26,043 bases of DNA from JBCCOW01 sp039025855 (lineage in GTDB: Bacteria > Planctomycetota > Phycisphaerae > Phycisphaerales > Phycisphaeraceae): contig JBCCNL010000051.1 of assembly GCA_039025855.1 (NCBI GenBank), forward strand, positions 1 to 26,043, written 5' to 3'. How positions within the stretch are numbered: the stretch's first letter is position 1; each line of letters starts with the position of its first letter. The notes under the pieces were generated by a model, which was given only the letters and a program-made list of their open reading frames with translations, did no database searches and was not told where the DNA came from. Below, piece after piece: positions 20,109-26,043 of the stretch. Both the position numbers and the translations under genes were made by a program.

Positions 20109-21476
20109 TTAATCGGCGAGGCGGAGCCCGGTGAACTGCCAGCGGGCATCGGGGGGGAAGAAGTTTCGGTAGGTGGGACGGATGTGGTCGCGGGGCGTGG
20201 CGACGGAGCCGCCGCGGAGGACGAACTGGTTGCACATGAACTTGCCGTTGTATTCGCCGAGTGCGCCGGGGAGGGGCTTGTAGCCGGGGTAGGGCGTGTA
20301 GGGCGAGGCGGTCCATTGCCAGAGGGAGCCGAAGAGCATGTCCGATGTGGGATGTGGGATGTCCGATGTGCTGCGGGGGTGGAAGTCGTGGTCGTCGGCA
20401 AAGTGGGCGTGGGGTTCGGGTTGGCCGTCGAGGCGTTGCATCGCGGCGTGTTCCCATTCGGCTTCGGTGGGGAGTCGCTGGCCGGCCCAGCGGGCGTAAG
20501 CGTCGGCCTCGAAGTAGGAGAGGTGGGAGACGGGTTCGGAGGGGTCGATCGGGCGTGGGCCGTGCAGGGTGTATTGCATCCAGCCGGCGTCTTGTTGGTC
20601 GGGGTCTTGGTACCAGTAGAGGGGGTGGGTCCACTCTTGGTCTTGGATGGTGGCGTAGCCGAGAGAGAGCCAGAGTTCGGGGCGTTGGTAGCCGCCGTCG
20701 GCGATGAAGTCGGCGTACTCTGCGTTGGTGACGAGTTGTTTGGCGAGGCGGTAGGGCTGGAGGTAGACGGTGTGTTTGGGGGTTTCGTTGTCGAAGTGGA
20801 AGGTGGGGGTGTCGGGGGTGAGGCCGAGGTCGGTGAGGCCGGCGTCGAAGGACCACCAGGCGTCATTTACTGATGAGTGATGATTGTCGAGTGACGATTG
20901 TGGGGTGGGGCGGGTGGGGTGGTAGGGCGGGAGGAGGGGGTTGGTGGAGAAGGCGTGCTTGAGGTCGGTGACGAGGAGTTCCTGGTGTTGCTGCTCGTGA
21001 TGGGCACCGAGGGTGAGCAGGGGGGTGAGGGTGTCGCGGGTGGTGGGGCCGGCGTGTTGCCAGAGGTGTTCGATGCGGTCGTCGACCTGCTTGCGGTAGT
21101 CGAGGACCTCGGCCACGGTGGGGCGAGACAGGAGGCCGCGGCGGGGTCGGCAGTGCTGGGGGCCGACGGTGTTGTAGTAGGAGTTGAAGAGGTAGTCGTA
21201 GGCGGGGTGGACCGGCTGATAGTCGGGCTGGTGTGTCTGGAGGATGAAGCGTTCGAAGAACCAGGTGGTGTGGGCGAGGTGCCACTTGGCGGGGGAGGCG
21301 TCGGGCATCGACTGGATGACCAGGTCCTCGGGGTGGAGGTCGGCGACGAGGGCCTCGGTGGCGGCACGGACGGCGCGGTGGCGGGCGAGGGGGTCGGGTG
21401 CGGTGTCGGCCTGGGGTGCAGCATCGAGTGGCTCGGCGGGGGCCGGGCGGGCGGGGGCAATATCGAGGGATGACAT
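20109..21476 (-). CDS. egtB: Ergothioneine synthesis protein EgtB (iron-dependent sulfoxide synthase)
   Basis: 455 aa. EgtB joins a thiol (cysteine or gamma-glutamylcysteine) to hercynine with oxygen at a three-histidine iron site. The DinB-like N-terminal domain has WHLAHTTWFFERFIL and HEQQHQELLVTDLKHAF (histidines of the iron site). The C-terminal formylglycine-generating-enzyme fold has LPTEAEWEHAA, SLWQWTASPYTPYPG and GEYNGKFMCNQFVLRGGS, and ends NFFPPDARWQFTGLRLA. Two stretches coded by 7-bp tandem repeats, at residues about 193-202 and 369-380, look inserted between conserved blocks. There is no egtA or egtC nearby, so a type that uses cysteine directly is likely; that is an inference. 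egtD follows on the same strand. Confidence 0.95.
   Translation of the reverse strand: MSSLDIAPARPAPAEPLDAAPQADTAPDPLARHRAVRAATEALVADLHPEDLVIQSMPDASPAKWHLAHTTWFFERFILQTHQPDYQPVHPAYDYLFNSYYNTVGPQHCRPRRGLLSRPTVAEVLDYRKQVDDRIEHLWQHAGPTTRDTLTPLLTLGAHHEQQHQELLVTDLKHAFSTNPLLPPYHPTRPTPQSSLDNHHSSVNDAWWSFDAGLTDLGLTPDTPTFHFDNETPKHTVYLQPYRLAKQLVTNAEYADFIADGGYQRPELWLSLGYATIQDQEWTHPLYWYQDPDQQDAGWMQYTLHGPRPIDPSEPVSHLSYFEADAYARWAGQRLPTEAEWEHAAMQRLDGQPEPHAHFADDHDFHPRSTSDIPHPTSDMLFGSLWQWTASPYTPYPGYKPLPGALGEYNGKFMCNQFVLRGGSVATPRDHIRPTYRNFFPPDARWQFTGLRLAD
20337..20371. repeat. Heptanucleotide tandem repeat inside egtB
   Basis: Five 7-bp units in a row: CATGTCC, GATGTGG, GATGTGG, GATGTCC and GATGTGC. On the coding (minus) strand they give the stretch STSDIPHPTSDM between DFHPR and LFGSLWQW, two blocks that are nearly adjacent in other EgtB proteins as I recall the family. 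Confidence 0.8.
20871..20898. repeat. Heptanucleotide tandem repeat inside egtB (second tract)
   Basis: Four 7-bp units: TGATGAG, TGATGAT, TGTCGAG and TGACGAT, with a possible fifth TGTGGGG. On the coding strand they give part of PQSSLDNHHSSVND, a polar stretch before the conserved AWWSFDAGL, consistent with an insertion at the linker between the two EgtB domains. Confidence 0.7.
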
Positions 21477-21656
21477 GAACGGTCCGATCGGTCGGCATCA
21501 AGAAGGGTGACTCGGGACGCTATCGGGGCAGCCGCGTCGGGGCAAGCGGTGGACGGAAATCTGGCAGAAAACTGATAAACCGGGGTTTGGCAAGGTGTGG
21601 AAAACCCGTAAAAACTGACACAAAGTCGTTGCACAGCGAAAATTAAACGCAGTGGA

Positions 21657-21684
21657 TTGATTCAAAATCGGCATTCGCTATGCT
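21657..21684 (+). promoter_or_regulatory. Sigma-70-type promoter for folC, nearly leaderless
   Basis: TTGATT (21657-21662), 16 bp, TATGCT (21679-21684). Transcription would start at about 21691-21694, at or within 3 nt of the ATG at 21694. It lies in the only clearly AT-rich stretch of this region (about 21560-21680). Confidence 0.6.
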
Positions 21685-21693
21685 GGACCGCTT

Positions 21694-23172
21694 ATGCCAA
21701 CTTCCACGCCAACCAAGCGTTCGGGCCGGTCTTCCCGGTCCTCTCGCCCGGCCCCGAGCCGACGTAAACCCGCCTCCGAGGGCCTCGATGCGGGTTCGAT
21801 CACGAACTACACCAGTGCCCTGAAATGGCTCTATGACCACATCGACCACGAGCGGGTCCGGGTGGTCAGCTACAGCGAGGACACTTTCAGCCTCAAGCGG
21901 ATGTCGCGGATCCTCGACCTGCTGGGCAGCCCGCAGGAGGCGGTGCCGTGCGTGCACATCGCGGGGACCAAGGGGAAGGGCTCGACCTGTGCGATGGTCG
22001 CGTCGATGCTGCAGTCGGCCGGGTATGCGGTGGGTTCGTACTCGTCGCCGCACCTCACGGACCTGCGGGAGCGGATCACCATCGGCGGGCAGATGATCAC
22101 GTACCCCGAGGCGACGGACCTGCTGCGGGAGATCGCCGAGGTCGAGCCGAAGTTCCTGGCCACGCGGGGCATCAACGCGCCGCTGACGTTCTTCGAGATC
22201 ATGACGGCGGCGGCGTTCAAGTACTTCGCCGATCAGGCGGTGGACATCGCGGTGCTGGAGACGGGTCTGGGGGGTCGGCTGGACTGCACGAACGTCTGCG
22301 AACCGTTGGTGACCGCGGTGACGGCGATCTCGCTGGACCACACCCAGTTCCTCGGCGACGACGTGGTGTCGATCGCCAAGGAGAAGGCGGGGATCTTCAA
22401 GCCCGGCGTTCCGGCGATCACGCTGGATCAGCCCGAAGCCGACGCCCACACCGCGCTGGCGGAGGCCGCCGAGGCGGTGGGCACGACGCTCGAAGTTGTG
22501 GGCAAGGACATCGACTTCTCGTTCCGCTTCGAGGCGAACAAGGAACTCGGGCCGCACTCCCGGGTCTGCCTGACGACCGACCGCACGAAGCTCGAGCACC
22601 TGCCCGTGCCGCTCAAGGGCGAGCACCAAGCCGCCAACTGCGGCATCGCCCTGGCGATCCTCGATCGGCTTAAGGAGCACGGCTACACGCTCCCCGACGC
22701 CCAGGTCATCGCCGGTCTGGAGGCCACCGAACTGCCCGGCCGGATGGAGCAGGTGTGGGACCGCCCCAAGGTCATCCTCGACGGGGCCCACAACGCCGCG
22801 TCCATGCAGGCCCTGATCAAATCCCTCGGGGCCCACATCCAGTACGACTCGCTGGTCATGATCTTCGGCTGCGCCCACGACAAGGACATCAAGGGCATGC
22901 TTGATCAGGTTGCGCTGGGTGCCGACAAGGTGATCTTCACGCAGGCGAAGCAGAACCCGCGTGCCGTCGAGCCCGCGGAGCTCTTGAAGGACTTCTCCGA
23001 GATCACCGGCAAGATGGCGCAGCCGGCCCGCACGTTCCAGGACGCCCTGGGCCTCGCCGCCCGGGCCGTGTCGCGTGAAGACCTGATCGTGATCACCGGC
23101 TCGTTCTACCTCGTCGGCGAGGCGCGGAAGCACTTCATGGAGAAGCAGCGCAAGGCCGACGCGGGACGGTAG
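21694..23172 (+). CDS. folC: Dihydrofolate synthase / folylpolyglutamate synthase
   Basis: 492 aa. It adds glutamate to dihydropteroate and to folates, using ATP. The P-loop is at residues 90-98 (AGTKGKGST), followed by the family blocks SYSSPHLTDLRERI, NAPLTFFEIMTAAAFKYF, VLETGLGGRLDCTNVCEP, ISLDHTQFLGDDVVSIAKEKAGIFK, LDGAHNAASMQAL and IFGCAHDKDIKGML. The first 30 residues are rich in S, R, P and K, probably disordered, and not part of the enzyme fold; the start is set by the promoter, which ends just before the ATG. It is longer than the usual 420-450 aa because of this tail and a longer middle. The antitoxin-like gene follows after 25 bp. Confidence 0.95.
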   Translation: MPTSTPTKRSGRSSRSSRPAPSRRKPASEGLDAGSITNYTSALKWLYDHIDHERVRVVSYSEDTFSLKRMSRILDLLGSPQEAVPCVHIAGTKGKGSTCAMVASMLQSAGYAVGSYSSPHLTDLRERITIGGQMITYPEATDLLREIAEVEPKFLATRGINAPLTFFEIMTAAAFKYFADQAVDIAVLETGLGGRLDCTNVCEPLVTAVTAISLDHTQFLGDDVVSIAKEKAGIFKPGVPAITLDQPEADAHTALAEAAEAVGTTLEVVGKDIDFSFRFEANKELGPHSRVCLTTDRTKLEHLPVPLKGEHQAANCGIALAILDRLKEHGYTLPDAQVIAGLEATELPGRMEQVWDRPKVILDGAHNAASMQALIKSLGAHIQYDSLVMIFGCAHDKDIKGMLDQVALGADKVIFTQAKQNPRAVEPAELLKDFSEITGKMAQPARTFQDALGLAARAVSREDLIVITGSFYLVGEARKHFMEKQRKADAGR

Positions 23173-23197
23173 GTTTTCCGCTGTCGCGGAGTTTTAC

Positions 23198-23494
23198 ATG
23201 GTAAGTCCCAAGCGATTTGTTCAGACTGTTGAGGAGTTTCAGGCCGACGCGATGCCCACACTGCAGCGCCTGGAAGAGTCGGACTCCGTCGAAGAGCTGA
23301 CGCGAGATGGAGAAGTCAAGGCCGTTGTTTTAAGCCCGCGTTTCTATGCCCAGCTCTTGGCAGAAGCGCGGCTCACGAAAGACATCGCTGCGATCAAGGA
23401 AGCACGCGAGCAGTATGAACGCGGCGACTACACCGAAGGGTTTTCAGCCCTGGAAGAGATCAAGCGTCAGATCATGGATCGCGCAGCATCATGA
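23198..23494 (+). CDS. Phd/YefM-like antitoxin without a visible toxin
   Basis: 98 aa, with GGAG 6 bp upstream of the ATG. The N-terminal half has the pattern of Phd/YefM antitoxins: a short start (SPKRFVQTVEEFQADAMPTLQRLEES), then ELTRDGEVKAVVLSPRFYAQLL, which resembles the strand-helix 'VLSPxxYxxLL' of the family. The C-terminal part (KDIAAIKEAREQYERGDYTEGFSALEEIKRQI) is helical and acidic, like a toxin-binding tail. In related modules a RelE/ParE-type toxin follows directly; here the next gene encodes a zinc-ribbon protein, so the toxin is missing. Its bases are less GC-rich than those of folC, suggesting recent arrival. Confidence 0.72.
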   Translation: MVSPKRFVQTVEEFQADAMPTLQRLEESDSVEELTRDGEVKAVVLSPRFYAQLLAEARLTKDIAAIKEAREQYERGDYTEGFSALEEIKRQIMDRAAS

Positions 23495-23554
23495 TGCCTT
23501 GTCACCGCCGTAAACTGTAGGCGGCGATCTTCTTGAATCTTGTCGGGGGTATTA

Positions 23555-23980
23555 ATGAACCCGAAGTGTCAGCGTTGCGGGCTTGATTTCTCAGAGCTTG
23601 ATGATGAGGTATGCCCGAAGTGTGGTGCGGAATCGCCCACTGATCCGGACAAGCACCCCAGGCCTTTTCGAGAGTTCTGCAACAGTGTGGTTACGTTGTT
23701 GCTGACGGGGACGGCGGATGATGGGCGTGACCAGGATCGTCTGGCTCACCAGCAACGCGTCAAGACGTTGCGGCAGAGAGTGGTCGATACGCTTGAAGGC
23801 GAAGAGGCGATTGCAGTAACCGGGTTGCGCCCCGGCGGCCGGGTGAGGGTTGGCGGGGTGGAGCACGATGCTACATCCGGCGATGGGCTGCATCACGCGG
23901 GTGATCGGCTTGTTGTGGTAGGACGTAAAGGCGAGCAGTTGGTTGTTCGCAAGCAGCCGCTTGCTTCTGCTGGGACTTAG
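23555..23980 (+). CDS. Zinc-ribbon protein with C-terminal NfeD-like OB fold
   Basis: 141 aa from the ATG at 23555; a TTG at 23540 is also in frame. The N-terminus is a zinc ribbon (KCQRCGLDF and CPKCGAES, two CxxC pairs). After a charged middle, residues about 88-136 (GEEAIAVTGLRPGGRVRVGGVEHDATSGDG, HAGDRLVVVGRKGEQLVVRKQ) match the small OB fold that ends NfeD proteins. No membrane segment is seen, so it should be cytoplasmic, unlike NfeD. It overlaps the convergent nfeD gene by 4 bp at the stop codons. A direct functional link with NfeD is only suggested by the shared domain and location. Base composition is lower in GC than that of nfeD. Confidence 0.75.
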   Translation: MNPKCQRCGLDFSELDDEVCPKCGAESPTDPDKHPRPFREFCNSVVTLLLTGTADDGRDQDRLAHQQRVKTLRQRVVDTLEGEEAIAVTGLRPGGRVRVGGVEHDATSGDGLHHAGDRLVVVGRKGEQLVVRKQPLASAGT

Positions 23981-25824
23981 CCTTTGGCGGGTTCGACGGT
24001 GATGTGGTTGCCTTCGACGGCGGTGATGCGGACGGGGGTGCCGGGGGGGATGCGGGGGCCGTTGGAGAAGACGTCGAGCTCGGCGGTGGCGGGGGGGAGG
24101 TCGGGGAAGTTGGCGTTGCCGGCGGGGCGGAGGTAGGTGGTGGCGGTGCCGAGCATGCCGACGTGCGGGACGGTGAGGTCAGCGGGGTCGTTGGTGTCGA
24201 TGGGCGCGTCACTGGGAGGGGCGAAGCGGTCGTAAGGGCGGGCGGCGGCTTCCGTCGTGAAGTCGATTTCGGTGTCGGGCGTGGGGCTGGGTGGGGTGGG
24301 GTCGTTGGTGAGGACGAGCTTGTTGAGGCGGGGGTATTTCTGGAGGTAGTGGACGAGGAACCCGACGGCGACGATGGCGGCGATGGTGGCGCCGAGGAGG
24401 ACGGCGGAGGAGACGAGGACCTCAGAGGTGGCGCCGGGCTTGGCGTATTGGCCGGCGCCGGCGTTTTGCGTGAAGGAGGGGACGCCGACGAGGGCGATGC
24501 CGGTGAAGACGCAGAGGATGCCGAGGATGCCGGCGATGCCGAAGCCGGGGATGACGGCGACCTCGAGGATGATGAGCAGGACGCCGAAGACGAAGAGGAG
24601 GATGTGCCAGAGGTCGGCGAGCCCGACGATGAGTCCGCCGCCGAAGAGCAGGGCGCCGGCGCAGAGGGCGAGGATGCCGGGGACGCCGAGTCCGGGCGAG
24701 GAGATTTCGAGCCAGCCGCAGATGATGATGATGACCAGGAGCAGGCCCTTGGCGGCGGGGTGGGTGACGAAGTAGCCGACGAGGACGGACCAGTGGGGGT
24801 TGAGGCGTTGGATGGAGTTGGCGTTGAAGTGGCCGGCGACGGCGGGGAGGTCGGCGACGGTGGCTTTGGAGAGGCCGATGTCTTGGGCGACGGTCTGGGT
24901 GGGGGTGAAGAGGGAGTTGCCGTCGTGGATGCGGCCGTCGAGGGCGATGGCACCGGAGGGGAGGTTGGGGACGGGCTTCCACTGGCCGCGGTCGACGGCG
25001 GGGTTGGCGACCTGGGTGAGGACCTCGCCGAAGGGGTTGGCGGAGTTGCTGGGCTGGGCGGCGGGCCGGCCCTTGACCATGACGTCGTAGTCGGCCTGGT
25101 TGACAACGCGGCGCTGCTGGGTGGTGGTGTGTTCGATGAGGTAGAGGCGGACGCCGAGGCGGCACATGGCGTCGAAGATGGCGGGGTCGTAGCCGTTGCG
25201 TGCGGCGGAGTCTTCGAATTCGGTTTTGATGGGGGCGTAGAACTTGGCGCGTTCGGTGGGGGCGAGGTCGGAGCCGGGGACGATGGGGGCGCAGTCGCCG
25301 GTGAGTGACGCGGGGGCCATGACGATCTGCTGGGTGGCGGCAGCGATCAGGATGCCGGCCGAGAGGGCCTCGGGGTGGACCCAGGCGGCGGTGTCGACCT
25401 GGCCGGTGAGGCCCTTGAGGTAGCGGGAGATGTCCATGGCGGAGTCGACGTAGCCGCCGGGGGTGTCGAGCTCGAGGATGATCATGGTGGCGCCGCCCTC
25501 GAGGGCTTTGTCGACGCGGAACTGGAGGGACTCGAGGGTGTAGCCGTAGATCATGCCGGAGATGGGGATGACGGCGATGTCGTGGCCGGCCTGGATGATG
25601 GGGGTGAGGTTGGGGCTCTGCGGGCCGGTGACGGGCGGGGCGAGCAGGGGTGGCGGGGTGAGGGCGGGGGTGGCGGGTTGAGTGGTGGGTGCGGTGGCCG
25701 GGGTGTTGGCTTGGGAGGGGCTTGGCAGGAGCAGGGCGGGGAGGCTGAACGCGATCGCGGCGACGCTGAGGAGCAGTCGGCGGAAGGTCGGGCGTGTGGC
25801 ATGCATGCGGGGTCGCGACATCAT
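23977..25824 (-). CDS. NfeD-family membrane protease (long form)
   Basis: 615 aa. A signal peptide (cleavage after about residue 39, SQA) and a proline/threonine-rich linker precede a ClpP-class serine protease domain (about 80-300): IPISGMIYGYTLESLQFRVDKAL, LELDTPGGYVDSAMDI, and HPEALSAGILIAAA with the presumed nucleophile S155. About 350-460 hold several membrane helices (GLLLVIIIICGWLEISSPGLGVPGILAL and following), with another near 490-515. The C-terminal end (from about 555) is the NfeD OB fold (GMLGTATTYLRP...NGPRIPPGTPVRITAVEGNHITVEP). Such proteins cut membrane proteins of the stomatin type in archaea; no stomatin/SPFH gene is next to this one in the window. TATACT (minus strand, 25834-25829) lies just upstream and would give a leaderless mRNA starting near the second ATG (25821). 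Confidence 0.93.
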   Translation of the reverse strand: MMSRPRMHATRPTFRRLLLSVAAIAFSLPALLLPSPSQANTPATAPTTQPATPALTPPPLLAPPVTGPQSPNLTPIIQAGHDIAVIPISGMIYGYTLESLQFRVDKALEGGATMIILELDTPGGYVDSAMDISRYLKGLTGQVDTAAWVHPEALSAGILIAAATQQIVMAPASLTGDCAPIVPGSDLAPTERAKFYAPIKTEFEDSAARNGYDPAIFDAMCRLGVRLYLIEHTTTQQRRVVNQADYDVMVKGRPAAQPSNSANPFGEVLTQVANPAVDRGQWKPVPNLPSGAIALDGRIHDGNSLFTPTQTVAQDIGLSKATVADLPAVAGHFNANSIQRLNPHWSVLVGYFVTHPAAKGLLLVIIIICGWLEISSPGLGVPGILALCAGALLFGGGLIVGLADLWHILLFVFGVLLIILEVAVIPGFGIAGILGILCVFTGIALVGVPSFTQNAGAGQYAKPGATSEVLVSSAVLLGATIAAIVAVGFLVHYLQKYPRLNKLVLTNDPTPPSPTPDTEIDFTTEAAARPYDRFAPPSDAPIDTNDPADLTVPHVGMLGTATTYLRPAGNANFPDLPPATAELDVFSNGPRIPPGTPVRITAVEGNHITVEPAKG

Positions 25825-25902
25825 CCTGAGTATAGAACGCCGCAGCTGGGTTCCCGGGTCGGGTTTGCAGCGTTACGAACGCGTGGGGATTAGGGTGCAG
25901 CG

Positions 25903-26043
25903 ATGCAGACGGCGTTGTTGGTGCTGTTGGCGATTGGCGTGCTGGCGAGCGGGGCGGTGTCGGTGCTGCTGATGTGGGACAAGCGGCAGGCCCGGCTCGG
26001 CCGCTGGCGGGTGCCGGAGGCGCGGCTGCACGTGCTGGAGTTC
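25903..26043 (+). CDS. DUF1294 membrane protein, 3' end outside window
   Basis: Only the first 47 codons are visible. They give a hydrophobic first helix (TALLVLLAIGVLASGAVSVLLMW) followed by DKRQARLGRWRVPEARLHVLEF, the signature of DUF1294 proteins (D-K-x-x-A, then W-R-V-P-E-x-x-L-H). These are small inner-membrane proteins of unknown function, often with a cold-shock domain in front; no cold-shock domain is present here. The gene is divergent from nfeD, with 78 bp between them. Confidence 0.85.
   Translation, partial: MQTALLVLLAIGVLASGAVSVLLMWDKRQARLGRWRVPEARLHVLEF

Noticed and set aside
20337..20371. Possible CRISPR array in the repeated egtB segment
   Set aside because: The repeat unit is 7 bp with no spacers and there are no cas genes in the window.
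21643..23133. 496-codon frame antisense to folC
   Set aside because: Runs through the folC promoter region and has no recognisable protein features; folC is certain on the other strand.
24004..25308. 434-codon acidic, glycine-rich frame antisense to nfeD
   Set aside because: Composition artefact of an antisense high-GC frame; nfeD is certain on the minus strand.

Overview
The window is GC-rich chromosomal DNA from a bacterium, most likely a planctomycete of the class Phycisphaerae. This placement is an inference. It rests on the very high GC, two bactofilin-type genes in one operon, an excisionase-HTH/receiver fusion, weak or absent Shine-Dalgarno sequences before many genes, and dispersed palindromes. 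No rRNA, tRNA, CRISPR array, prophage or insertion sequence was found. Twenty-seven protein genes are supported; those at the two edges are cut by the window.

Layout. (1) 1-2333: the C-terminal end of the UDG-linked radical SAM protein, followed by its usual partner, a DUF4130-UdgX fusion; together they form a putative DNA repair or modification pair. (2) 2414-5722: a leftward operon of a small bactofilin, a zinc-ribbon bactofilin and an exported coiled-coil protein, divergent from a sigma factor/membrane anti-sigma-like pair. (3) 5786-9369: leucyl aminopeptidase with a small membrane protein, an exported HEAT-like protein, and a YlbF-like protein. (4) 9650-13767: RNase R, Lgt and a compact RelE/ParE-type toxin-antitoxin module that appears to be transcribed leaderless. 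(5) 13774-17249: a peptide-binding protein and one permease without the rest of the ABC transporter, plus a HAD phosphatase. (6) 17501-18991: the HTH-receiver regulator and a sugar isomerase-like TIM barrel. (7) 19044-21476: egtB-egtD for ergothioneine. (8) 21694-26043: folC, an orphan Phd-like antitoxin, a zinc-ribbon/NfeD-C protein, a full-length NfeD convergent with it, and the start of a DUF1294 membrane protein.

No gene cluster here is clearly a new multi-gene system. The most unusual signal lies in the DNA between and inside the genes. First, degenerate tandem repeats with a strict 7-bp period but different unit sequences occur at five places, four of them inside conserved enzymes (two in the DUF4130-UdgX gene, two in egtB), where they coincide with apparent protein insertions. 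Second, small palindromes with 5-9 bp arms and mostly 3-nt loops recur between genes and twice inside genes (radical SAM protein, pepA). The set shares the flanks GRCC...GGCT and points the same way whatever the gene strand. Third, the strand C/G bias flips within single genes (udgX, rnr). These features suggest a genome in which short repeats are tolerated, and perhaps spread, inside essential coding sequence.
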